Positions 52,047-59,726 of a stretch of DNA of 59,726 bases are shown one piece after another (position 1 is the first letter of the stretch; every line of letters begins with the position of its first letter). The translations under genes and the position numbers were made by a program. The notes beneath the pieces were generated by a model. That model searched no databases and was not told the DNA's origin. It worked only from the letters and a program-made list of their open reading frames with translations. The stretch covers positions 1-59,726 of the forward strand of contig JACAET010000046.1 in assembly GCA_013388685.1 (NCBI GenBank), in the 5' to 3' direction. The stretch comes from Chloroflexota bacterium (GTDB lineage Bacteria; Chloroflexota; Anaerolineae; Anaerolineales; Villigracilaceae).

Positions 52047-54161
52047 ATGTTCGTTTTTGGCGTCAGCGCCTTTCTTTCCGCTTTCCTGCTTTTTCAGATT
52101 CAACCGATGATCGGCAAAGTCATCCTGCCGTGGTTCGGCGGCGCCCCGGCGGTCTGGTCGGCGGCAATGCTGTTCTTTCAAGTTCTGCTCACGGGCGGTT
52201 ACGCATACGCCTATTGGCTGATGAGGCGCAAAAGACAAGCCGTCGTTCACGTCTTTCTGCTGGCGCTGGCGTTGATCGTTCTTGCCGCGCTTTCCCTCGT
52301 TTGGAAATCGCCGATCACGCCCGATGCGAGTTGGAAACCTTCGAACATCGCTTTGCCCCTCCTCGACATTTTCAAACTGCTTGCCGTCTCGGTTGGCTTG
52401 CCCTATTTCCTGCTGGCTTCGAACAGCCCGCTAATGCAGGCATGGTTCAGCCGTGCCTTCCCCGAACGCTCCTACGCAAAACTGTATTCGCTCTCGAACG
52501 CCGGTTCGCTGCTCGGTTTGCTTGCCTATCCCGTTTTGATCGAGCCGAATTTACCGCTTCAAAGTCAGGGATGGATGTGGTCAACCGGATTTGCCTTCTT
52601 CGCTTTCCTTGCATGCTGGATTGCGGTCCGAAATGGACGTTCCCCGCTTCTCTCTACGCCTGAACCTGATACGGTTTCCCCAAGCCCTCGTCCCTCCCTG
52701 GCATTGATGTCCTTATGGGTTGCGCTTGGCGCGACCGCATCGTTGTTTCTCCTGTCTGTGACAAATCAAATTTCGCAGGAAGTTGCCGTCATTCCGTTCC
52801 TCTGGATTCTGCCGCTCGCTTTGTATCTTCTTTCCTTCATCCTGACCTTTTCGGGCGAGGGCGGTTACAACCGAAAAACCTGTTCACTTTTGTTCGTTGT
52901 CGCCGTGTTCCTGACGTTGTTCGTCCTGCTCAACTCGACAAGGCTGCACGTGTACTGGCAGATTCTGTCGTACTGCCTGTTGTTATTCTCTGCCTGCATG
53001 TTGAGTCATGGCGAGTTATACCTCCTTCGCCCCGTCGCGAACCACCTGACCGCCTTCTACCTGATGATCTCCATCGGCGGCGCGCTGGGCGGAATGTTCG
53101 TCAGTCTGATTGCGCCGGTCATTTTCAATGGCTATTGGGAGTTCTTCGTGGGGCTGGCAATGACGATTGCAATCGTCCTGTCGTTGCGCGGAGAGATTGC
53201 CGCGTCGAAGCAATCTCGGGGCATGGAAGGGGGCGCCTCGGTCGCTCCGCTCCTCCGCAACAACGTATCCCATCGCGCTCGGTTCATTTTCTTCGTTTTC
53301 GGTTTGGTCACTCTCATGCTCGTCTTGGTCGGCGCGTACTTCTCCGGCTCGCTCTACGCCAAACGAAACTTCTATGGGGTGATTCGCATACGTGAAGATC
53401 TGACGGGCAAGCCGCCGCGTCCCGCCTACCTGATGGCGCACGGAATCACCGTCCACGGTTTGCAATTCATCGGAGCGAACCGCGCTCTGCCGACAACCTA
53501 CTACGGCAGGGATGCGGGGGCGGGGCTGGCGATCTTGAATCATCCTCGTTACGGGCACGGACTCAAGGTTGGCATGTTGGGAGTTGGAACGGGGACGCTG
53601 GCTGTTTACGGTCAACCCGGGGATGTGTACCGCATGTACGAAATCAATCCCGTTGTCGTTGACCTGGCGGAAGGACGCGGCGGATATTTTTCTTTCATTC
53701 AAGATAGCCGGGCTGATGTGACGATGGTTCTCGGCGACGCGCGCCTCTCGCTCGAGCGCGAACTTGCCGAAACCGGTTCGCAACACTTCGATGTCCTTGT
53801 ACTGGACACCTTCAGCAGCGATTCCATCCCCGTGCATTTGGTGACGAAAGAGGCGTTTGCCTTGTATCTCGATCACCTTGCCCCCGGCGGGGTGATCGCC
53901 GCGCATATCACCAACCTGCATCTCGATCTGCAGCCCGTCTTCTGGCAATTGGCGCGTCACTATGGTTTGCACATGGCTCGCATCGAATACGGCGGCGACA
54001 ATGACGGTGGCTACGCCTCGCACTGGGTCCTGCTGACGCGCGACACCGCACTCCTGCGTACCCCCGCCATTCAGCAACGGACGGTGGATTTGAGCGGTTA
54101 CTCCACATCCATCAAACTGTGGACCGACGATTACAGCAATCTGTTTCAGATACTCAAGTGA
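52047..54161 (+). CDS. Polytopic membrane protein fused to a spermidine-synthase-like domain
   Basis: 704 residues. The first 410 have about ten membrane helices (FGVSAFLSAFLLFQIQPMIG onward). The last 280 form a Rossmann methyltransferase-like domain: KVGMLGVGTGTLAVYGQPGD (glycine-rich), YEINPVVVDLA, then DVLVLDTFSSDSIPVHLVTKEAF and a GGVIAAHITNLHLD strand. Known homologues are annotated as fused MFS/spermidine synthases. The real substrate is unknown and putrescine aminopropylation is unproven. Translation starts at the first ATG after the -10 box. Confidence 0.85.
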   Translation: MFVFGVSAFLSAFLLFQIQPMIGKVILPWFGGAPAVWSAAMLFFQVLLTGGYAYAYWLMRRKRQAVVHVFLLALALIVLAALSLVWKSPITPDASWKPSNIALPLLDIFKLLAVSVGLPYFLLASNSPLMQAWFSRAFPERSYAKLYSLSNAGSLLGLLAYPVLIEPNLPLQSQGWMWSTGFAFFAFLACWIAVRNGRSPLLSTPEPDTVSPSPRPSLALMSLWVALGATASLFLLSVTNQISQEVAVIPFLWILPLALYLLSFILTFSGEGGYNRKTCSLLFVVAVFLTLFVLLNSTRLHVYWQILSYCLLLFSACMLSHGELYLLRPVANHLTAFYLMISIGGALGGMFVSLIAPVIFNGYWEFFVGLAMTIAIVLSLRGEIAASKQSRGMEGGASVAPLLRNNVSHRARFIFFVFGLVTLMLVLVGAYFSGSLYAKRNFYGVIRIREDLTGKPPRPAYLMAHGITVHGLQFIGANRALPTTYYGRDAGAGLAILNHPRYGHGLKVGMLGVGTGTLAVYGQPGDVYRMYEINPVVVDLAEGRGGYFSFIQDSRADVTMVLGDARLSLERELAETGSQHFDVLVLDTFSSDSIPVHLVTKEAFALYLDHLAPGGVIAAHITNLHLDLQPVFWQLARHYGLHMARIEYGGDNDGGYASHWVLLTRDTALLRTPAIQQRTVDLSGYSTSIKLWTDDYSNLFQILK

Positions 54162-54800
54162 TCAGATCGCCACTCCCATCACTGCCACATAATGCGCCGC
54201 CGCAGCCAGCAAGACAAAAATATGCCACATCTCATGGAAGCCGAACGTCCCCGGCTTGAAGTTGAAGATTTTTGTGATGTACACAATTGCGCCCAGGGTG
54301 TAAATGACCCCCCCGGCGATCAACCAGCCCAGCACCCAGGCGGGCAATGCCGCCAGCATTTGTCCGGCTGCGCCGACAGCCAGCCAGCCCATCAGTAGGT
54401 AGATGCCCGCATTCAGCCAGCGCGGCGCACGGATATAGAACACCTTGACGATGATCCCTGTCAGCGCCAGCGACCAGACGACGATCAACATCCCCCACTT
54501 CCAAAATCCCTCGAACGCATTCACGCAAAATGGCGTGTAAGTCCCTGCAATGAGCAGGTAGATGGCGGAATGGTCAATCTTGCGGAAGATTTCCAGCGCC
54601 CTATCCCTCACGCGCACCATATGATAAGTGGCGCTGGCGGAGAACATGGCAATCAGGCTGATGCCGTAAACGGCAAGCGAAATAACCTTGGCGGGCGTGT
54701 CCCAGCCGACGATGAGGAGGGCAATCAAGCCGATCAACGCCAGCGCGGCGCCCGCCCAATGGGTGAGGCTGTTGACAGGTTCGCGAAGTTTTTTGAACAT
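54162..54800 (-). CDS. Hemolysin III / YqfA family membrane protein
   Basis: 212 residues and seven membrane helices. It has the family signatures PVNSLTHWAGAALALIG, SASATYHM, KIDHSAIYLLIAGTYTPFCV and FGFHEMWHIFVLLAAAAHYV, whose histidines form a probable metal site as in PAQR/adiponectin-receptor relatives. The role in bacteria is unclear and the hemolysin name is historical. AAGGAAAA precedes the ATG. It converges directly on the preceding gene with no spacer and lies 12 bases after the methyltransferase. Confidence 0.9.
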   Translation of the reverse strand: MFKKLREPVNSLTHWAGAALALIGLIALLIVGWDTPAKVISLAVYGISLIAMFSASATYHMVRVRDRALEIFRKIDHSAIYLLIAGTYTPFCVNAFEGFWKWGMLIVVWSLALTGIIVKVFYIRAPRWLNAGIYLLMGWLAVGAAGQMLAALPAWVLGWLIAGGVIYTLGAIVYITKIFNFKPGTFGFHEMWHIFVLLAAAAHYVAVMGVAI

Positions 54801-54812
54801 GAGTTTTCCTTT

Positions 54813-55454
54813 TTATTTCTTTTCAGCGACGATGATAAGCAACGTGCCGGAGTTTTTTTCCAGCACATGCATCGTCACATCGAATTCAGATTGTAACAGA
54901 GGCTCTTGCAATCTTTCGCGGATGATCTGCACGGCATCGGTTAGCGCCTGCCCGGTGACTCGAAACAGCCAAGCCAGGAATTTGTTCCTGGGCAGCGCGG
55001 CAGGCAGGACGACGAACCTGCCTCCGTCCGACAAGCATCTCCTCACCTCTGACAGTGTGCGCGGGTCGGTAATGTATTCCGCAGGGAAGGTGGCAAGGAT
55101 GGTTTCGAATGACCCATTTCGAAAGGGAAGCGCCTGCGCCAATCCGCGTGTGATGTTGAGGGTGTGGCGGATGGATGTCTTCGCATCTGCTTGAAGCACG
55201 GTGTGGCGGGCGAGACGGGTCATCGGGGCGGATTCGTCCATCGCAACAGCGGTCAAGCCCCGGCGCAGGAGGAAGCGGTGCAGGTGACCGGGTCCGTGAC
55301 CGATTTCCAGCGTCCGAGTTCCTGCAATGAAGGGAACGACCTCCAAAATCCATTCCTGCCAATGCCCCAGCGAGACAGTCGCCGCAACCAGGTCGTAGGC
55401 GAAGGCAAACGGATGATAGAGCAGGTCAAAGAAGACCCGCAGGAGCGTGCTCAT
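54813..55454 (-). CDS. Class I SAM-dependent methyltransferase
   Basis: 213 residues. Amphipathic N-terminus LLRVFFDLLYHPFAFAYD could touch the membrane. SAM-binding motif I is TLEIGHGPGHLHRFLLRRG (E-I-G-H-G-P-G-H), with the acidic residue in AMDESAPM, then ALPFRNGSFETILATFP and DGGRFVVLPAALPRN. The substrate is unknown. A lipid or quinone is possible given the N-terminus (inference). It lies upstream of the hemolysin III gene on the same strand. Confidence 0.82.
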   Translation of the reverse strand: MSTLLRVFFDLLYHPFAFAYDLVAATVSLGHWQEWILEVVPFIAGTRTLEIGHGPGHLHRFLLRRGLTAVAMDESAPMTRLARHTVLQADAKTSIRHTLNITRGLAQALPFRNGSFETILATFPAEYITDPRTLSEVRRCLSDGGRFVVLPAALPRNKFLAWLFRVTGQALTDAVQIIRERLQEPLLQSEFDVTMHVLEKNSGTLLIIVAEKK

Positions 55455-55462
55455 AAATAAAA

Positions 55463-55496
55463 CGAGGGTTTGACCGCCGGGTCAAACCCTCGCACA
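55463..55496 (-). terminator. Intrinsic terminator of the YtxH-like gene
   Basis: CGAGGGTTTGACC (55463-55475) pairs perfectly with GGTCAAACCCTCG (55480-55492) around a GCCG loop. On the minus strand TTTTATTT follows. Confidence 0.82.
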
Positions 55497-55508
55497 GAAG
55501 CGGTTGTT

Positions 55509-55886
55509 TCAGGCGGCAGACGTTTCGTCGGACTTTTTGCCCTTGCGCAGCGACTCAACGGCAGATTTGCCGCGTTCACGCACATCCTCCACGACAGCCT
55601 TGCCGCGTTCGCGGGCGGTGGTGTAGGCTTCGGTGCCTTTTTCACGCAACTGCTTTGCCAGTTCGTCGGCGCGGGCGCGCGCTTCCTGGGCGGCGGCTTC
55701 GGCGCGGGCAAGCGCCTCTTCAGCGGTGTGGGAAGCCTTGTCGCGCAGTTCAATGGATTTATCCTTGATCAACGCGCGGGTTTCTTCGCCCGATTGGGGG
55801 GCAAACAGGAGCGCAACGACCGCTCCGGTCAGTCCGCCAACAATGAAGCCTACGAGAAAGGCTCCGAATTCATCACGATCAGACAT
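55509..55886 (-). CDS. YtxH-like membrane-anchored coiled-coil protein
   Basis: 125 residues. One membrane helix at about residues 7-28 (FGAFLVGFIVGGLTGAVVALLF) with the family tail APQSGEETR. The rest is a charged, alanine-rich helix (AEEALARAEAAAQEARARAD), probably a coiled coil. Relatives respond to envelope or general stress. ATG 55884-55886 has a perfect AAGGAGGT 4 bases upstream. An earlier in-frame start adds 47 residues out of a repeat region and is rejected. Confidence 0.85.
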   Translation of the reverse strand: MSDRDEFGAFLVGFIVGGLTGAVVALLFAPQSGEETRALIKDKSIELRDKASHTAEEALARAEAAAQEARARADELAKQLREKGTEAYTTARERGKAVVEDVRERGKSAVESLRKGKKSDETSAA

Positions 55887-56028
55887 GGTAACCTCCTTGG
55901 GGTTTGGTTGATTTTTACAAAAGAGCGTAACGGATGTTCTCTTCCGCAAACGCATTGTGCGCTCTCTGTCGCACTTCTGCACGAGTTTCATTCGATAGAA
56001 TCTATCTGAAAAATATTCTTGTGCCATC

Positions 56029-56165
56029 CCGCCCGGACATTCATGTCCGGGCTATCTCATCCAAAGCCGTCTGAAGACGGCTAACGCCTGGCTATTCAGT
56101 CCGCTTGAGCGGACTTCGTATCCAATCGCCCGGAGATTGATCTCCGGGCGAAGCCGGCAGGGCGG
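56029..56165. repeat. Four-hairpin palindromic repeat array
   Basis: Four perfect hairpins in a row: GCCCGGACAT-TC-ATGTCCGGGC (56031-56052), AGCCGTCT-GA-AGACGGCT (56065-56082), AGTCCGCT-TG-AGCGGACT (56098-56115) and GCCCGGAGAT-TG-ATCTCCGGGC (56128-56149). CCGCCC at the left edge can pair with GGGCGG (56160-56165). The 2-base loops make it look like a REP/BIME-type mosaic. No gene in 55887-56182. Confidence 0.82.
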
Positions 56166-56182
56166 AATTTTCGGATAGGTTC

Positions 56183-56641
56183 TTATTTCTTTTTGATACC
56201 CATCAATTCTAACATACGGTACAAACCTGCCAGGTAGCCGTTCAGTTTGATGACGGGTTCGACAACATTTTCACCCAAAAATTCAGCCGTGCCGCGCAAG
56301 TTGTTGACCGTATCGTTGGTGGCTTTGAGGATGGGGCGCACTTCGTTCTGGAGCAAATTGATCAAACTTGCCATTTGGACGATAAGCACAATCAGCGCCA
56401 CGCCGATGACCAGCGACTCGAGCGCCACCACAATGATGAAAATATCACGGATCTTGTCGGTGGGAGTGGCAGGTTGGAGCAGGAAGTAGATTGCCAAGCC
56501 GAGCAATGCCAGCAGAATGATGACGCCTGCGATGACGCCCGCCATGACGCGCTTCATCTGCTTTTCCTGTTCGTCTTTCGTGGAGGTGTCCTCGGCTGAA
56601 GGGGGTTGGGGTGTTTCGTTTTCCAATTGCGGCGTTGTCAT
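56183..56641 (-). CDS. Small membrane protein, 152 residues, two helices (DUF948-like)
   Basis: Starts TTPQLENETPQPPSAEDTS, an acidic and polar tail, followed by two membrane helices (about residues 32-53 and 64-90) and a helical C-terminus (LRGTAEFLGENVVEPVIKLN) that resembles the DUF948 coiled-coil region. TATAAT (56648-56653) ends 6 bases before the ATG, so the mRNA is probably leaderless. The function is unknown. It lies next to a YtxH-like protein, another small envelope protein, which fits an envelope-stress pair (inference). Confidence 0.72.
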   Translation of the reverse strand: MTTPQLENETPQPPSAEDTSTKDEQEKQMKRVMAGVIAGVIILLALLGLAIYFLLQPATPTDKIRDIFIIVVALESLVIGVALIVLIVQMASLINLLQNEVRPILKATNDTVNNLRGTAEFLGENVVEPVIKLNGYLAGLYRMLELMGIKKK

Positions 56642-56647
56642 GAATTT

Positions 56648-56653
56648 ATTATA
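56648..56653 (-). promoter_or_regulatory. -10 box of the small membrane protein gene (leaderless-type)
   Basis: Perfect TATAAT on the minus strand, 6 bases before the ATG at 56641. Confidence 0.6.
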
Positions 56654-56686
56654 GCATAGGCGATTGCGGTTCTTCGAACAGTTTCC

Positions 56687-56736
56687 TTGACATTCTGCCC
56701 GACATCCGTTATTATAACACAAACCGACCGTTCGGT
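56687..56736 (+). promoter_or_regulatory. Promoter and TetR operator of the acyl-CoA dehydrogenase operon
   Basis: -35 TTGACA (56687-56692), 17-bp spacer, -10 TATTAT (56710-56715). The inverted repeat ACCGA-CCGT-TCGGT (56723-56736) covers the expected transcription start, so a bound repressor would block initiation. The site lies 9 bases before the TetR start codon, which supports autoregulation. Confidence 0.68.
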
Positions 56737-56745
56737 AGGGAAACT

Positions 56746-57306
56746 ATGACCCGCGAAGATATCCTTGAAGCCGCCGCGCAGGTGTTTCGTCAGAAGGGCT
56801 TTCATGGCGCATCCATGAGCGACATTGCTCAAGCCGTACACCTGCAAAAGGCGAGCCTGTATCACCACGTTTCATCCAAGCAGGAAATTCTGCTCGAACT
56901 CCTCGATCAGGCGCTCAAACTGCTCCTTGAGCGGATTTCCGCCATCGTTGCTCAAGACCTTTCCGCCGACCAAAAACTGAGGCAAATGATCTCCGAATAC
57001 CTCCGCATCCTCGACGAGAATCTCGACCTCGCTGCCGTCCTCCTCTTCGAGCATCGCGCCCTGGAGCGGCGTCAGCATGCCCGCCATGTTCCCAACCGCG
57101 ACAAATTCGAGCAGTTGTGGCGCGACGTCCTTGCCGAAGGGGTTGCAGCAGGAGTCTTTCAATGCGAGGATATTCCCATAACGGCGCGCGCCCTGCTTGG
57201 TTTGATGAACTGGACGATCACCTGGTATCGCAGCGACGGCGAAAAAACCATCCAGCAAATTGCCGATGACTATTCCAACCTGCTCTTGAATGGACTGCTG
57301 AAATGA
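56746..57306 (+). CDS. TetR-family transcriptional regulator
   Basis: 186 residues. Helix-turn-helix at about residues 20-45 (GFHGASMSDIAQAVHLQKASLYHHVSSK), with the C-terminal helical ligand-binding domain carrying FEHRALE and LMNWTITWYRSDGEKT typical of fatty-acid or acyl-CoA regulators (KstR/FadR-like TetRs). The operon with acyl-CoA dehydrogenases suggests an acyl-CoA inducer (inference). It overlaps the next gene by 4 bp (ATGA). The operator is in its own promoter. Confidence 0.88.
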   Translation: MTREDILEAAAQVFRQKGFHGASMSDIAQAVHLQKASLYHHVSSKQEILLELLDQALKLLLERISAIVAQDLSADQKLRQMISEYLRILDENLDLAAVLLFEHRALERRQHARHVPNRDKFEQLWRDVLAEGVAAGVFQCEDIPITARALLGLMNWTITWYRSDGEKTIQQIADDYSNLLLNGLLK

Positions 57307-58346
57307 CTCGGATAAACTACGCCGTGTTCGAAACGTCCAACGGGGTAAAAATTCACCGTCTCCCGGTTCAGGCGTTTCCGAAGTTTTGGGCGTGTGTGTA
57401 CCTTGTCTCTGCCGGGGGGCAGAACATTCTCATTGACAGCGGCTCCGGCACCGAACCCTCGCACGAAGATTTGCTGAACGGTTTGCACCAGGCGGGAGTG
57501 CTGCCCTCTGAACTCACCCACATCCTTCTGACTCACGCGCACATTGATCATTACGGCGGACTTCCCAAACTCAAACCACTGACCAACGCAAAAATCGGAT
57601 GCCACGAACTGGACGTGCAGGTCGTGGCGCATCACGACGCCAGGCTTGCCCTCATCTCCCGCCGCCTCGCCTCCTTCCTTGCCGAAAGCGGACTCGCCAA
57701 AGAAGAAATTGACACCCTCCTCGGCATTTACCGCTTCACCAAAGCCCTCTACCGCCCCGTCCCTGTGGACTTTTTTTACAGCAACGCCGCCGACCATGTT
57801 CCAGCGTTGGAAATGATTCATTTGCCGGGGCATTGTCCGGGTCATGTGGCGATGCGGATTGACGATGTCGTCTTCTGCGGCGACATGGTCGTGGAGGGTG
57901 TCACGCCGCACCTCGCGCCTGAGTCCATCAATCCCTTTGGCGGTGTGGATCACTATCTTGCATCGCTGGCGCGCCTTCAACAGTGGGCAGACGGCGCCCG
58001 CCTGATCCTGAACGGTCACAACGACGTGATTGCCGATTTGCCCGCCAGGGTGGATGCCACACGCCAAAACCTGACCCGCCGAATGAGCCGCGCCTTGCAA
58101 GCCCTTGCCGAACCGCTGACGATTGCCGAAGTGTGCCGCGCCGTGTACGGCGAAATGAGCGGATACAACCAACTGTTGGTCATCGAAAAGACGGGCGCCT
58201 ACATCGAATATCTCTACGAGCACGGCATGATTGAAGTCACAAACTTCGAAGAAGTGGAGCAGGGGCAGCCTGCCCGCTATCGAAGAGTTCGGGAAGTCTC
58301 GGAAACCGAGATCCTTCCAAAGGAGAAACGATATGTATTCATTTGA
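57303..58346 (+). CDS. Metallo-beta-lactamase-fold hydrolase
   Basis: 347 residues. Metal-binding HAHIDHYGG (HxHxDH, about residues 80-86), histidine in LPGHCPGHVAM, aspartate in VVFCGDMVVEG and the last histidine in ILNGHNDVI. The C-terminal 80 residues look like a winged-helix-type extension, as in LACTB2/MBL-winged proteins. The substrate is probably a thioester or lactone given the operon, but no sequence feature proves it. Co-translated with the TetR gene, and its end overlaps the acyl-CoA dehydrogenase by 14 bases. Confidence 0.87.
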   Translation: MTRINYAVFETSNGVKIHRLPVQAFPKFWACVYLVSAGGQNILIDSGSGTEPSHEDLLNGLHQAGVLPSELTHILLTHAHIDHYGGLPKLKPLTNAKIGCHELDVQVVAHHDARLALISRRLASFLAESGLAKEEIDTLLGIYRFTKALYRPVPVDFFYSNAADHVPALEMIHLPGHCPGHVAMRIDDVVFCGDMVVEGVTPHLAPESINPFGGVDHYLASLARLQQWADGARLILNGHNDVIADLPARVDATRQNLTRRMSRALQALAEPLTIAEVCRAVYGEMSGYNQLLVIEKTGAYIEYLYEHGMIEVTNFEEVEQGQPARYRRVREVSETEILPKEKRYVFI

Positions 58347-59430
58347 CCCAACTGAAGAACAACAAATGCTGGTCGAGGCGGTGAAAAAATACGCCGCCAA
58401 CGACCTGCGTCCCGCCGCGCATGATGCGGAAGAGAGCCGCGAACTTCCGAAAAAACTTGTCAGCAAGGGATGGGAACTTGGCTTGCTGCAAGCCTCCATT
58501 CCCGAAGCCTACGGCGGCTTCGGTGAGCGCAGCGCTGTGACAGGAGTGCTTGCCATCGAAGAAATGGCGTTCGGCGACCTGGCTGGTACGCTGGCAGTGA
58601 TGACCCCCAGCCTCTTCGCCATTCCCATCCTGCTGGCGGGAACGGAAGAGCAGAAGCAGGCATACCTGCCGAAAGTCATCGAGGGCGATTGGGCGCCGTA
58701 CACTGCCGCCCTCATCGAATATGCCTTCGACTTCGATCCGCTTGCCCTCAAAACCACCGCCGCCCTCGAGGGCGACTCTTACGTTCTCAACGGCGAAAAA
58801 GCCTTTGTGCCGTTTGCCAAAGACGCCGAAGCCATGCTCGTGTACGCCGCGCTGGATGGCGTCACGCAGGGATTTATCGTCCCGAAAGATGCGGCGGGAC
58901 TGACCATCAGCGACGAGCGCGAGAAACTGATGAGCCTCAACGCCCTGCCGATGTACCGCGTCAAATTGGACAACTTCAAAGTCCCCATAGCGAACCGCCT
59001 GGGCGGCGCTTCTGGCATGGACTTTGAGCCTGTCCTCGCTTCGATGAGAATTGCCGCCGCCTCAGCCGCAGTCGGCGTGGCGAATGCCGCCTTCGAATAC
59101 AGCAAGAACTACGCCAAAGAACGCGAAGCCTTCGGCGTGAAGATTGCCCAAAAACAAGCCATCGCCTTCATGCTCGCCGAAATGCGCACCGAAATTGAAG
59201 CCAGCCGCCTGCTCACCTGGGAAGCCGCCTGGAAACTCGATACAGGCAAAGAGGATGCCTTCACGGAGGCCTACCTTGCCTACATGGGCGCCGTGGATAT
59301 GGTGATGATGGTCACCGACCGCGCCGTGCAGATTTTGGGTGGTCACGGTTACATCCGCGAGCACCCCGTCGAGATGTGGATGCGAAACGGCAGAGGCTTT
59401 GCCGCGTTTACGGGAATGATGATCGTTTGA
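58333..59430 (+). CDS. Acyl-CoA dehydrogenase
   Basis: FAD enzyme that introduces the alpha-beta double bond into an acyl-CoA. 365 residues, the standard length. Seen: SFDPTEEQQMLVEAVKKYA, IPEAYGGFG, VLAIEEMAFGDLA, LNGEKAFVPFAKDAEAMLV, REAFGVKIAQKQAIAFMLAEM and the C-terminal AVQILGGHGYIREHPVEMW. The catalytic base glutamate is expected in the central helical region but cannot be assigned with certainty here. GGAGAAA precedes ATG 58333. A second acyl-CoA dehydrogenase follows, so the pair may form a heteromer or a chain-length set. Confidence 0.92.
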   Translation: MYSFDPTEEQQMLVEAVKKYAANDLRPAAHDAEESRELPKKLVSKGWELGLLQASIPEAYGGFGERSAVTGVLAIEEMAFGDLAGTLAVMTPSLFAIPILLAGTEEQKQAYLPKVIEGDWAPYTAALIEYAFDFDPLALKTTAALEGDSYVLNGEKAFVPFAKDAEAMLVYAALDGVTQGFIVPKDAAGLTISDEREKLMSLNALPMYRVKLDNFKVPIANRLGGASGMDFEPVLASMRIAAASAAVGVANAAFEYSKNYAKEREAFGVKIAQKQAIAFMLAEMRTEIEASRLLTWEAAWKLDTGKEDAFTEAYLAYMGAVDMVMMVTDRAVQILGGHGYIREHPVEMWMRNGRGFAAFTGMMIV

Positions 59431-59487
59431 TAACCAATTACCAATTACCAATGGAAAATAGTAACTGGTAATTGAAAAGGAGTTACC

Positions 59488-59726
59488 ATGCCAATCGAAT
59501 TTGAAACCCCCAAACCGATTGCACAAACGCAGTTTGTGTTGAAAACGGTTGCAGAAGAAATGATGCGCTCGAAGTCGCGTTACTTCGACGAGCATGAGCA
59601 CGAAATCCCCTGGGATTACATCGAGTTCATGCACACCGCCATGAAAGCGATGGGCGCAGGCTCGCTCGCTCCTCAGGAGAAAGGGAACGGTCACGAAGGC
59701 GGGGAAGAGAAAAAAGAGAAAAGACC
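59488..59726 (+). CDS. Second acyl-CoA dehydrogenase, 5' part (truncated by window edge)
   Basis: Only the first 79 residues are present: PIEFETPKPIAQTQFVLKTV, then SRYFDEHEHEIPWDYIEFM and a lysine-rich stretch. The start has AAAAGGAG 6 bases upstream. N-terminal helices and the HEIPWDYIEF word fit the acyl-CoA dehydrogenase family. It belongs to the TetR-controlled operon. The catalytic part lies beyond the window. Confidence 0.72.
   Translation, partial: MPIEFETPKPIAQTQFVLKTVAEEMMRSKSRYFDEHEHEIPWDYIEFMHTAMKAMGAGSLAPQEKGNGHEGGEEKKEKR

Overview
The window looks like a chromosomal piece of an Anaerolineae-type Chloroflexota bacterium (inference). Pointers are the moderately high GC, a transaldolase-phosphoglucose isomerase fusion, a glycosyltransferase-NHL propeller protein of the TIGR03663 type, menaquinone genes (menA, ubiE/menG), many genes with a -10 box directly before the start codon, and numerous short palindromic repeats. 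No rRNA, CRISPR array or replication origin was seen. One tRNA, Leu(UAG), is present. The first 68 bases are a pure C run, probably an assembly or sequencing artefact at a contig edge.

Layout. 1-2330: a diversity-generating retroelement (DGR) module: cruciform-forming DNA, reverse transcriptase, Avd, and an adenine-rich template repeat that reads as a formylglycine-enzyme-like tail. A 186-bp inverted-repeat element with a 9-bp target duplication follows directly. The variable target gene is not in the window. 2329-7780: queA, a family-5 uracil-DNA glycosylase, an alpha/beta hydrolase, a peroxiredoxin-like selenoprotein with an in-frame TGA and a SECIS-like hairpin, an S51-like/CysRS-tail fusion and a pyrimidine-nucleoside phosphorylase. 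7800-18750: a large TPR/acidic-motif protein, ndk, rsfS, thpR, two response regulators, a SpoU methyltransferase and a 1303-residue cyclase-AAA-TPR protein. 18780-24480: a pseudouridine synthase, a formate/nitrite-type channel with a small RAM-domain partner, and a membrane glycosyltransferase-NHL fusion. 24660-28890: a repeat-rich stretch holding rlmN and a TIR-STAND-TPR protein, both carrying in-frame palindromic insertions. 28890-36860: HAD phosphatase, clpP, tig, tRNA-Leu, an Lgt-like membrane protein, a TlpA-like thioredoxin, a GT87-like protein, a DOMON-like protein and an APH-fold kinase. 36925-42310: a pentose-phosphate operon (tkt, rpiB, tal-pgi). 42390-50460: a Tat-type metallophosphoesterase, an ABC uptake system of unknown substrate, menA/ubiE, a deoxynucleoside kinase, an ATP-grasp ligase and a 55-residue membrane protein. 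50600-56650: a PAF-acetylhydrolase-like esterase, a membrane spermidine-synthase-like protein, a hemolysin III homologue, a methyltransferase and two small envelope proteins around a four-hairpin repeat. 56750-end: a TetR-controlled MBL/acyl-CoA dehydrogenase operon that runs off the window.

The most interesting items are the DGR with its target missing, the selenoprotein, the TIR-STAND-TPR protein with internally recombining repeats, palindromic elements that expand proteins in frame, and widespread leaderless-looking starts on both strands.
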